Shown: piece after piece, positions 49,260-59,306 of the stretch
Numbering within the stretch: position 1 is the stretch's first letter
How the letters are laid out: every line of letters begins with the position of its first letter
From: Thelephora terrestris
Lineage: Eukaryota > Basidiomycota > Agaricomycetes > Thelephorales > Thelephoraceae
DNA: 64,000 nt
Reading direction: 5' to 3'
Assembly (NCBI GenBank): GCA_015956445.1
Contig: WIUZ02000006.1
Span: 1,674,001-1,738,000, forward strand
The notes under the pieces: model-generated
Seen by the model: only the letters and a program-made list of their open reading frames with translations
Database searches by the model: none
What the model was told of the DNA's origin: nothing
Translations under genes and position numbers: made by a program

Positions 49260-49830
49260 TGTGAATTTGAAAAAAATTAGACTCTGTTTGTATGCATGAT
49301 AGACCATATATCAGTTTGTGGCTCTAACCTAATGGAAACTAAACTTAACCTGATAATAGCCACAACCTAATCCTCAATCTAACCTGAGCCAATGTAAACT
49401 TGACCCATGAACCTAAGCCTAACCTAATCCTAAACCTGGTCTAATCCCAAATCTAACCCTAACCTGACCTGACCTAACCTAACCTAGCCTAACCTATACC
49501 TAAACCAACCTATACCTATACTAACCTATACCTAACCTAACCTGGTTTGGGCAAACCTAACCTACCTATCATGACCTGTTTCAGCCTAATGTCATGTATG
49601 CCAGCCAAGACTAACTTCACCCAGTTGCAAACATATGACTTGGGTCACAGGACCATAAAGCAAACTGCAGTCCCCTCACTCTGTGCCCAACCATCCCATA
49701 AGCCCACAGACGCACATATATATCATCAGCAACCCAGCATCATGCTTATCACCCATGTTCAACCACAAACCACTCTCACCCTTTGTTCTGTGCTATCTCA
49801 AAGCCTAACCATAACTCCAGCTCACCCACC
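49260..49830 (+). repeat. Left inner arm with CCTAA-rich, telomere-like sequence
   Basis: From about 49325 to 49560 the strand is dense in CCTAA and CCTATACCTAAC. The rest to 49830 is unique-looking sequence repeated in inverse at 49890-50170. Confidence 0.8.
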
Positions 49831-49889
49831 CATATTAATCCTTGTGTGGAATATGTTATAAGTCTATAAACCATATGTTTGTAGGCCAC

Positions 49890-50460
49890 TTGCTTGTGGG
49901 CCCAAGGAGGTGGATGAACTTGAGTTGTGGTTTGTCTGTGAGATGGCACAGAACAAAGGGTGAGAGTGGTTTGTGGTTGAACATGGGTGATAAGCATTAT
50001 GCTGGGTTGCTGATGATATATATGTGCGTCTGTGGGCTTATGGGATGGTTGGGCACAGAGTGAGGGGACTGCAGTTTGCTTTATGGTCCTGTGACCCAAG
50101 TCATATGTTTGCAACTGGGTGAAATTAGTCTTGGCTGGCATACATGACATTAGGCTGAAACAGGTCATGATAGGTAGGTTAGGTTTGCCCATACCAGGTT
50201 AGGTTAGGTATAGGTTAGTATAGGTATAGGTTGGTTTAGGTATAGGTTAGGCTAGGTTAGGTTAGGTCAGGTCAGGTTAGGGTTAGATTTGGGATTAGAC
50301 CAGGTTTAGGATTAGGTTAGGCTTAGGTTCATGGGTCAAGTTTACATTGGCTCAGGTTAGATTGAGGATTAGGTTGTGGCTATTATCAGGTTAAGTTTAG
50401 TTTCCATTAGGTTAGAGCCACAAACTGATATATGGTCTATCATGCATACAAACAGAGTCT
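49890..50460 (-). repeat. Right inner arm with TTAGG-rich sequence
   Basis: Inverse copy of the left inner arm; TTAGG runs lie at about 50170-50410. Confidence 0.8.
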
Positions 50461-50559
50461 AATTTTTTTCAAATTCACACAGCTAATGGTTGATTTACAA
50501 AGTATCTCCTTTCCTGGAATAGTGATATAATCCATGGGACATGGAGAAAGGACACCATT

Positions 50560-51830
50560 CTGCAACTGATGCCCCATGGGCACAAGATGCTGTTGTACAA
50601 CCCATGGGGCATGGGAATTGGATAGTGTTGTACAACCCATGGGGCATGGAGAATGGGTAGTGTTGTACAACCCATGCCCCATGGGGAAAGAATAGTGTTG
50701 TACAACCCATGCCCCATGGAGAAAGGATAGCTTTGTACAACCCATGGGGAACAGATAGTGTTGTACAACCCATGACCCATGGGGAACGGATAGTGTTATA
50801 CAACCCATGACCCATGGGGAACGGATAGCGTTGTACAACCCATGAGGCATGGGGAACAGATAGTGTTGTACAATCCATGCCCCATGGGGAACAGATAGTG
50901 GTGTACAACCCATGGAGCATGGAAATTGGATAGGGTTGTACAACCCATGACCCATGGGAACTGGATAGTGTTGTACAACCCATGCCCCATGGAGAATGGA
51001 TAGTGTTGTACAACCCATGACCCATGGGAAATGGATAGCGTTGTACAACCCATGCCCCATGGAGAATGGATAGCGTTGTACAACCCATGCCCCATGGAGA
51101 AAGGATAGCGTTGTACAACCCATGACCCATGGGGAACAGATAGTGTTGTACAACCCATGGGGCATGGGAATTGGATAGCGTTGTACAACCCATGGGGCAT
51201 GGGAATTGGATAGTGTTGTACAACCCATGGGGCATGGAGAATGGGTAGTGTTGTACAACCCATGCCCCATGGGGAAATAATAGTGTTGTACAACCCATGC
51301 CCCATGGAGAATGGATAGTGTTGTACAACCCATGACCCATGGGAAATGGATAGTGTTGTACAACCCATGCCCCATGGAGAAAGGATAGCGTTGTACAACC
51401 CATGACCCATGGGGAAAGGATAGTGTTGTACAACCCATGACCCATGGGAAATGGATAGTGTTGTACAACCCATGCCCCATGGAGAATGGATAGTGTTGTA
51501 CAACCCGTGGGGCATGGGAATTGGATAGGGTTGTACAACCCATGACCCATGGGAACTGGATAGTGTTGTACAACCCATGCCCCATGGAGAATGGATAGCG
51601 TTGTACAACCCATGACCCATGGGGAACAGATAGGGTTGTACAACCCATGGGGCATGGGAATTGGATAGCGTTGTACAACCCATGCCCCATGGGGAAAGGA
51701 TAGCATTGTACAACCCATGAGGCATGGGGAAGGGATAGTGTTGTACAACCCATGGGGCATGGGCAACAGATACCATTGTACAACCCATGGGGCATGGGCA
51801 ACGGATACTATTCCATTACCCATGGGTCAT
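50560..51830 (-). repeat. Minisatellite, right arm, about 36 copies of the 35-bp unit
   Basis: Same unit as the left arm in opposite orientation, again open in all three minus-strand frames. Confidence 0.9.
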
Positions 51831-51967
51831 GGGTTGTACAATGGTATCTTTTCTCCATGGGTCATGGGTTGTACAACGCGTTGTACAATGTTGCATGGCC
51901 CATGACCCATGGAGAATTGTCACGATGTATGGTCCATGACCCATGGAGAAAAGATAGCTGAACCCTG

Positions 51968-51978
51968 TGGAACAGCGA
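51968..51978 (+). repeat. Right target duplication TGGAACAGCGA of the foldback element
   Basis: Matches 47527-47537. Confidence 0.8.
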
Positions 51979-52096
51979 CGCATTCCACGAGTACCTTCGA
52001 GACCACGCGAGAATTCTCGCCCCATACATGCAATCCGCTCCTCCGGAAATCAACGACCAATTCATTCGAGTCGTTATACCATCCGCTCGCGCCTAA
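51979..52096 (+). mobile_element. Tyrosine recombinase region of the YR retroelement, 3' end
   Basis: Short open piece with FHEYLRDHARILAPY, typical of the C-terminus of this recombinase family (Tyr region), ending at 52096. Confidence 0.7.
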
Positions 52097-52202
52097 AGTA
52101 AGCATTTCAGACGACTAGAACCTGGGTATGAGCTCAGCTCATGCGTCGCCACTCCTAGAAACCGGGAGCAGCTGATCTCCCCAGGTCCACATTTCCTGAT
52201 CG

Positions 52203-52221
52203 GAGAGCCCTCCGGGCTCTC
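52203..52221. repeat. GC hairpin, 8-bp stem
   Basis: GAGAGCCC, loop TCC, GGGCTCTC. It lies 107 bp after the recombinase end, near the presumed right limit of the YR retroelement, and may belong to its 3' end. Confidence 0.5.
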
Positions 52222-52315
52222 TCCCAGCGTCTTACATACTTCGTCATCTAACCTCCCTCCCTCGCCTTTGTCTCAAATATATTTTTCGCCCTGTTCACTA
52301 TCTACTTTTCACAGC

Positions 52316-52543
52316 CCTGACAGAGCGCGTTGCAAAGATCTCCAACTCGTCTGCATCACTTTGGACAAGGCACCCGTCGTACGCCACAGTGATTGGGGCC
52401 CATTGACAGCCTTCCTCGACCATTTCGCATCCTCTGGAAAAAAACTCGACACACTGGAGATTCAGGGTTCTTACGATATCGACCCGGGGGTGGAGGAGAG
52501 GATCAGGGAAGCGGTTCGGGAGTTTAGGATGGTACAACGCTAA
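52316..52543 (+). pseudogene. Distal C-terminal fragment of an F-box/LRR gene
   Basis: RCKDLQLVCITLDKAPVV, SDWGPLTAFLDHF and KLDTLEIQGSYDIDPGVEERI form the usual C-terminal end of mushroom F-box/LRR proteins, yet there is no F-box before them here. The fragment is on the same strand as the F-box gene at 34816-36271 and directly follows the nested elements, so it is probably that gene's severed 3' end. It could also be a separate remnant. Confidence 0.6.
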
Positions 52544-53313
52544 GTGGATGATTTTCGTCTCTCCCACAAGCTATATCGTGTCTAGTACACGTTCCTAGGT
52601 AGCTTCTTGTTACGGTTGACCTTGGTGTTTCTGACCAAATCTGTACTCCGTATCTCCATACACTGCGTCAACTCCGGTTAGAATTTCTGACGACGCCGAA
52701 AGGTTCTGGGCGATCTTGAGCGCCTACCTCCGGGGACGAGCATGATAAAAATGAGACGTTCGTTGAGATTGAGTGTCTCTGGGACGTTCCGAAGTTCGGC
52801 AACGATGGCGGCCCCTTAAGCTCCCGTTGAGGGGCGGAGCGGTGGCAGGGGATGTTCCAACGTTGGCTGGATGGTGGTGAATGGCCGAGCGCAGGCCGTT
52901 CATTGGCTTTGATTCGGGGATTCCTAGGAGGGAGAAACTACTGGGGTGAGAGGCCAATAGGGTGCCAGGTCAGTTGGGTCTGCCCCTGGCATCAACTTTA
53001 TATCCCCCCACTAGTGCGCGATCCAGGCTAGATCCCGCATCACTCCTGTACTGAGGACCTGGTCCTCAACTTTCAATGAGGCCTGATGGTCGTTGGCCAT
53101 ATGTAATAATGTATCTCACTCCCGGGGACGGCGGCCGGGGGCCTCGTGGGGGTGAGAGCGTGGGAAAAAGACAAATAGATAGAAGTCTTGGGCAAACCGC
53201 GGACTCGCTGGCAATCGGTTAGCTTATGTATTGAAGGGAAGACTGAATCAAGGAGTTTTTAAAGACAGGCCTCCGCCGTACAATCACCTCTTGAGTCTTT
53301 CCTGCCGTTCCCC
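52544..53313. other. Gene-free stretch
   Basis: No coding motif seen between the F-box fragment and the P450; promoter of the latter lies in its last part. Confidence 0.5.
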
Positions 53314-55564
53314 ATGTCCACGTCGGAAAAGTACGCTGGTTCAGCTTTCGCCGTTGTCGCGACCGCGATCGCTATCGCTATGGTACGGAAGAAATGGGGT
53401 TCAAGGCGTCCTCCGTACCCTCCTGGTCCGAAAGGCTACCCGATTATAGGGAACCTATTTGATTTTCCCCAGAATCCGATCTGGGAGGGATTCGCGAGGA
53501 TGTCCCAGGAATATAGTGAGTAGCCAGCGCCTTAGAGAGTCGTGGTGGCGCCCTCTGGATGATTTTGATGTGGTTGGATCATTGCAGATACGGATATTCT
53601 GCACTTGGATATGATGGGTTCGCATATGGTGGTGCTGAACAATAGTGACGTGGCTGCAGACCTCCTGGAACGGCGCTCGCTTATATACTCTGATAGGGTA
53701 TGCAAGCCCTTGCCATCACGTTGACCAGTCTAGTCCTCACAGATACCTACTGTCAGCCACGAATGCCTATGGTAAATGAACTGTGCGTGCTGCTTTGCTT
53801 ATTTGTAGCCGCACCAACAATCAGTGATGGATCCCAGGATGGGGTGCGCCTGGTCCTTCTCAGTGATGCATTACGGTACCACCTGGCGCAACCACCGCCG
53901 ATTATTCCACAGATTTTTCAACATCTCAGTCGCCGATCAATTTGACGACAAGATCCACAAGGCAGTGAACGTCTTTCTCCGCCGGCTTGCTGAATCCCCC
54001 GAACGGTTCTTGAAGCACGTACATTTGTACGTCTGCCTGCACTCGGTTCAATCCTTGCATTGGCCAAGCTCACACGTCCATTCCTTCTAACCTCGAAGCC
54101 TGACCGGTTCCTTGACTCTTTCTATTGCATATGGAGTCGATATAGAGTCAGAGAGCGACAGGTTTTATGCGGCATCTGAGGAAGCGATGTCCGCTGTACA
54201 AGTCGCCCTATTGCCTGGGTCCTTTCTTGTCGACGCTTTCCCCATCCGTACGTGATTTAGTCGAAGAGTCCCCCCCCCAGGAATCTCATGGCATTCGCCC
54301 CCACGCAGTTAAACACATTCCTGAATGGTTTCCTGGAGCTGGCTTCAAGACCTTCGCGAGGAAGGCGAAGAAGGATCTTGATAAGCTAGCCGATCTCCCT
54401 TTCTACCACGTCAAGGAATCTTTCGAGGTTCGCGAACCGTGCTTGTTTGGCTCTCACGCGGGTGGCTTGCTGACGTGGATTCAAGGCGAAGACTATCACC
54501 GATTCGTCGTTTACCGCAACTTGTTTAGAAGAACTACCGGAGCTCGCAAAAAACGGGGTTGATGAAGAGGCAATTCGAGCAGTGGGTGCGACGATATTTC
54601 TTGGTGAGCATCATGGCCATATGATCCCGGAAAGAATGGAGTCTGACAGGTTAATCAGCTGGAGAAGAGACTGTAAGTCTCATACCTGCAGTTGCACAAC
54701 CCTTCCTGATTACACCACGAAGACATCGTCCTCCATACAAGCATTCTTCCTGGCGGTGACCATGCATCCCGAGGTCGTTCATCTAGCGCAACGAGAGTTG
54801 GATGAAGTCCTCGGCGGTGAACGTCTACCAGATTTTTCCGATAAGCCTCGTTTGCCCTACATCTCCGCAGTGATAAAGGAAGTGCTGCGATGGAAACCCC
54901 CGAACCCGCTCGGTACCGCCTTCCCGCATTTCCTCTTCACATGCGAATCTGCCTGAACTGGATTTTCAGGGACACCGCATCGGTTGATGGAGGATGACGT
55001 GTACGAGGGATGGTTCATTCCCGCTGGTGCGACGGTCTTCGACAACCCATGGTACGCAATTCAGCCCGACACCCCTAGCTGAGATGCGATTAAGTGTCCA
55101 ATAGGGCGGTTTTCCATAACGAATCTTTGTATCCCGACGCACACGCCTTCAAACCCGACCGGTTCCTCAAAGACGGTCAGATCGATCCCGACGTGAAGGA
55201 CCCAGAAGTGCTGATCTTTGGGTGTGGCAGAAGGTATTTTCCATTCACGGCGCTACTTGATCCACCCGGAGATGACGCGTAAAATGTGATAGGATCTGTC
55301 CCGGAAGACACTTCGCTTTACGGCTCCTGTTCCTGACTATCGCTCGCACCCTCGCCGTTTTTGATATCTCAACGTGTTTGGATGAAGACGGGAATCCTAT
55401 CGTCCCAGATGGGAGGTCCACCCATGGACTTATTTCGTGAGTACCTCACATGTTGTGTGCTGATTCAAATGTTGACTCGGGAGATGCCTAGCCATCCGCT
55501 GCCCTTCAGATCCGACATCAAACCACGATCCGACCAGGCTCTCTCGCTCATTGCGGGGAACTAG
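53314..55564 (+). CDS. Cytochrome P450 monooxygenase (OrdA-like, ER anchored)
   Basis: Microsomal haem-thiolate monooxygenase of the type expanded in mushrooms. N-terminal anchor AGSAFAVVATAIAIAMV, hinge PPYPPGPKGYPIIGN, C-helix WRNHRRLFHRFFN, I-helix AGEETTSS, ExxR as KEVLR, PERF region as FKPDRF, and haem loop FGCGRRICPGRHFA. About twelve introns can be placed in phase. A 14-nt microexon (CTGGAGAAGAGACT, about 54657-54671) supplies the AGEET of the I-helix, and the haem motif is restored by intron 55233-55299. The next-to-last splice joins GLIS to HPLPFRSDI, and the frame stops at 55564. All key residues are present, so it looks functional. Substrate unknown. Confidence 0.88.
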
Positions 55565-56300
55565 ACAAGGCGGGGATTCGAGAATTTTATTCTTACCTTT
55601 TCTTGGGACGTTAGTATCCGGTTTGTCGTTCAGGATCTCAAGCTCCACGCTGATGACCTGATTTTCACGGTAATATACTGGCACATCGGACTTTTTTGAC
55701 ACACTTGCATTTGGTGCTCCTTCGTCGGCTTGATCTTTTTTCAATGTATGAGCTCAACCTCTTGTGCAGACGGGAACCCAACTGTCGAGACTGTCGCTCT
55801 ATCAAGGCGTTCTGAAATGATGTTGCTGCAAAGTAATTGCACAGGGGGAATGATACCAAACTCTCCACAATCTCTTCTTGCACGATACAATCACGGCTTC
55901 CGCTACAGGATGGGTCAGATACGGCACCAAGCCACGGTCCCACCAGGCTCTCTCGCTCATCGCAGGGGCACTGGGCGAGGCGGGAGTCTGTGGTTTTTAT
56001 CTCTCTCTCTTCTGGCACCGGTCTTACCATACACGGGATCGCACGCCCCACACTTAACAACCTGGTTTTCACACTAATTCATCACATCGGATTTTCGGTA
56101 CACACACGGCAGCTGCAGTCGCGAGCCCCTTAGTCGGCTCAACTCCTCGCATCGTACGCGCCGACTGGAACCCAACTATCGAAAGCCATCGTTCTGTCAA
56201 GGCTTTAACGAAGTACGTTAGGAACTCGCTGCACACGTCTCTGCGTTGGGGAGGGGGAACAGCTCACCGTACAACAGAGAAGGTCCTCATGAGTGAGTAC
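55505..56300 (+). repeat. Two diverged tandem copies (about 400 bp) of the P450 3' end and flank
   Basis: ACCAGGCTCTCTCGCTCAT occurs at about 55535 (inside the last P450 codons) and again at about 55947. Similar order of later blocks follows in each copy: GGCGGG, TCGGCT, GGAACCCAACT, GTCAAGGC/ATCAAGGC. The second copy is degenerate and not coding. Confidence 0.7.
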
Positions 56301-56425
56301 ACGCAGACTTTCTGTATATTCCTTCTGAGATTGAGCTCAGTGATCACACTTTGACACGAACTCACAAGGCGTTGAGCGGTAACCATCTGAGCCGAACCGA
56401 GAATTCCGCGTTTATAAGGTAGGCA

Positions 56426-56520
56426 CGTCGCCCGGTGGCTCAGCAAGCCGAGCGCTTCGTCGCTACGGCCCAGTATCTCGTGGCCTGATACGATGATGGT
56501 GGGAATCGAGACCGGTTTTG
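56426..56520 (+). other. tRNA-like sequence, possible SINE or tRNA relic
   Basis: TGGCTCAGCAAGCCGAGCGC matches an A-box with a perfectly paired GCTC/GAGC D-stem. GGGAATCGAGACC about 60 nt later resembles a B-box, followed by TTTT. A full cloverleaf with matching acceptor stem cannot be drawn, so I do not call it a working tRNA. Confidence 0.3.
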
Positions 56521-57051
56521 CGGGAGGGGTCGAAGCAAGTTCATCGCCAACAGACCGGAGAGTAGATTCACAGACGGTGGATACCGGCTTCGCGTCCCGC
56601 TCGGGCCAGAAGATTTCTCCTCGTTTTGCTGATTCCAGACGTCAGGTCGTGGTCTGCTCAAGCCCTCTTCCGGTCATCCAGTGGGGGCACGACTCACTAG
56701 ACAGCGCGGTTGGTGACATGAGAATTACCCGGGGTTCAAAACGTCCAGCGGCGCCCCCTACCCGCCCGTACTTGGGGTTTCAGTGGTCAATCGTGGTTCA
56801 AGGTATAAGTTAGGTATATCCCCCATATGCCACCGCCGAGGAATGATCATTAAAAAAAGGCAAAAGAGCCAAAAGTTCATCACCATAAGGAACAGCCTCG
56901 TCCTAAAATGAAAACAAGCAGGAAAGGGGTCAAAAAAAAAAGTGTCCTCCGTGCCAATTAATCTTAAATCGTGAGTATGAGAAGTCCATATGCGCCAACT
57001 ATATCCGTAGTTTCGAAAAAAGCCCGAAACAGGTCCATCTCAAAAAAGATC
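56521..57051. other. Gene-free stretch before the sedolisin 3' end
   Basis: Contains A-rich runs near 56840-56940; no coding motif seen. Confidence 0.5.
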
Positions 57052-59306
57052 CTACCATCCGCCCCTGGGTATTCCCATTTCACTAAAGTCCCTCTTCTTC
57101 GCACTTCCACCGGCCGTCGTAGGTTTCACAGCGAGATCCTTGAGCAGCCCAAAGTTCGGCGTTCCCAAACCGGTGACGGGGTCCCACCCCTTGACAGCTT
57201 GGAATCCCGGCGTTTCACATCCCGGATTGCTCCCGCCCACGATATCGTTCAGGCCCTTGACCCCTTGAGAGTACAACCACGGGTTCAGGAACCCAAGCGG
57301 GGGAAGCTTCGCCGCAAGACGGGCATCGTTCAAGAGAGAAACCAACGCAGCAAAAGTCTAATCAGATGATATCAGAATGTCAGCGGGCCGCCGGTTGAGT
57401 GGTAACTTACGGGCGAACTGGCGCTGGTGCCTCCAACGGAGTAGATGTTGCCTCCGGTTATGACTTGGAAGTTTAGTCCCTGAGCTGCGACATCTGGATA
57501 CGCCCGGCCGGAAGAACTACCGGGTCAGGATGTCAGCCCAGCGAACTTGAACTACTCAGCCCCAACACCCACTTATATAAACCGGAGTATGTCTGTCCGA
57601 GCGCGGTCAAGAAGTTCTGAACCGGTTGAGATTGATAACTCGGTCTCCCGAAATAGTTCGAGAAACCGCCTCCGGAGAAATACACCGCCTGCTCAGGGTT
57701 GGTTCCGTTTGTCCCACCGACAGTCGTCACGTAGGGACCTGAATTTGGTGTGATGAGCGAAAAGGATCCCGGGAATGAAGTACGTACAAGTTGCAGGGAA
57801 AATAGGCAAGAATTTCACTGAGTTCGTTCCGTCGTTGCTCAGACAATCGCCACCGCCGACGGCGTTATCACCCGAGCTGAAAAGCACGCTCGATCCCATT
57901 ACTCCCAATTTCATGAAACCGTTGCAGACGTCCTGAGCGTAGTCTGGCGGAACGGTCTGTTCGTCGTCCCCGTAGGAAGTGGTGATAGTCTGGGGGATGG
58001 AAGTTTGGCTGAGGATGTAGTCGATGAAGGAGAGGTACGGTTCGTTGGTGTTAGAGCGCGTGTTGTCATCTGGGGTGTAAGGTGGGGAGCCGCCGACACT
58101 ACCAGAGTCGAAGGTTGGCGTTGAGTTGAGAACGCATCGGGGTGGAGATAGGGAGAAGATATTACCTATAGTAGATGTTCGGAGTCGGATACGACAAACT
58201 GAGAGAGTATTGGATATCTAAATTCGCCTTCGAAACCATCAGTTTGGATTGAAGGAGTGTTCTAGATCCGACTTTACCTCCAGGCCCGGGTTGCTCTGAT
58301 TATTACCACCGTTGGCCACTTGAACGACGGTAAAGTCCCCGTTAATCGCGTCTGGCTTGTACCCCGTGAGGAATTTCTATACGGTTGAATGAGTGATGCG
58401 CAGGATGCTGAAGTCTGGCACTCCTCACCTGGAGATCAGAGTGGCTAGCGAATTGGTTGAGGTAGCCCACGACGCCCAATGAGTTGTTGCTGGTCGAGAC
58501 GGGCGTGTAGGATACGTTGTATAGTGCGTTGATGCACGAAGGGGTGATCTGGTGGTCGCAGGTCGGGCTGACTGGGAGTGAAGAATCTTCAACACCGCCG
58601 TTCGTCACAATGTCTACAGCTTCGTTGAGGGCCCCGAAGGCATAGTCGCCGACCTTTTCGATGAACGACGTCTGGCGTTGTGGTTTCGGGAGACTGAAGT
58701 AGGTTGAAGGAGTGAGGACAGTGACATGGTCGTGAAGGATCGTTGGTAAGCTGTAGCTGATCGTTCGGATGAGGGTGGTTTCCGTGGCGGAGTGTTTGTA
58801 GACGTAGTACTTGGTCCCGAGCATCCGTTCCAGCTGGCCGATGGGTATGGATAGGGAGATCCAATCTCCGGAGGACGAGCGGGTCATTTGGCATTCGGGG
58901 CTATGAAGGAGGTCATAATGCGAAAGCCAGTCCTCCACGAGACCGGTCGAATCTGGGTGAGGAGCGGAGAGAGCGTCGACTTGTGCTTTGGTGAGGTGCT
59001 GGCCGTATCTGAGGCGAAGAAAGATTGAGTTAAACGATCCAGCCACACTGAATAGCTCCCGTACCGGTCGTGATTTGGGTCACTAACAGCATACAAATGC
59101 GAAATGAGATCGTCGATGCCATCTTGCTTCAGTCCAATCCTCACGGCGAGCCTTTCCTCCGACGGCGCGGGACCAACGACCTCCCATCCTTTTGGAACGC
59201 CGTCGACCCAAGCGTGTTTGACTTTGAGGTCGTCCCAGCGCTTATGCAGGGGTTTGCACAGGGAGGTTCCAACGAAGAGGAACAGAAGGAGAGCGTTCTT
59301 GAGCAT
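57052..59306 (-). CDS. Secreted S53 sedolisin protease (tripeptidyl-peptidase type)
   Basis: Acid serine-carboxyl protease, secreted to digest protein. ATG at 59306 opens a signal peptide ([16 protein letters not shown]), followed by a pro-domain ([45 protein letters not shown]). The catalytic Glu and Asp are in [10 protein letters not shown], which spans an intron; the oxyanion Asp is in FSSGDNAVG; the Ser is in [13 protein letters not shown]. The calcium-binding end is present as [12 protein letters not shown] and [10 protein letters not shown]. About eight short introns in phase where checked. It converges on the P450 gene, with about 1.5 kb between. No glycolipid anchor or membrane segment at the C-terminus. 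Confidence 0.9.

Larger units (their letters stand above)
47538..51967. mobile_element. 4.4-kb near-palindromic foldback element with minisatellite arms
   Basis: The left arm (47538 to about 49830) and right arm (about 49890 to 51967) are inverted copies over essentially their whole length. Both begin, read inward, TTCAGCTATCTTTTCTCC after a few unmatched bases. The element is flanked by an 11-bp direct repeat, the size left by Mutator-like transposases. It encodes no transposase, so it would be non-autonomous. The arms differ in repeat number (right arm ~200 bp shorter). The central ~60 bp near 49830-49890 is the unpaired loop. Confidence 0.85.
36350..52250 (+). mobile_element. Tyrosine-recombinase retroelement (Ngaro/DIRS type), fossil, host of two nested insertions
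   Basis: Parts in order: Gag-like ORF, reverse transcriptase and RNase H, tyrosine recombinase. There is no integrase of the DDE type and no LTR at its ends, and I see no methyltransferase domain, so Ngaro fits better than classic DIRS. Its outer limits are approximate because I could not find its terminal repeats. It is broken by two large insertions, a copia element at 38925-45305 and a foldback element at 47538-51967. Little other decay is evident, so it is moderately young. It lies in the 3' part of the F-box gene. Confidence 0.8.

Noticed and set aside
47682-49299. Three overlapping frames of 515-531 codons on the plus strand
   Set aside because: They are the three readings of one stop-free 35-bp minisatellite, not genes.
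50440-51823. Three overlapping minus-strand frames of 330-453 codons
   Set aside because: Same minisatellite in the inverted arm.
47690-51830. CRISPR-like regular repeats
   Set aside because: Units are head-to-tail with no unique spacers, in a eukaryote; this is a minisatellite.
36350-52250. Crypton (RT-less tyrosine-recombinase DNA transposon)
   Set aside because: Reverse transcriptase and RNase H motifs are clear, so it is a YR retroelement.
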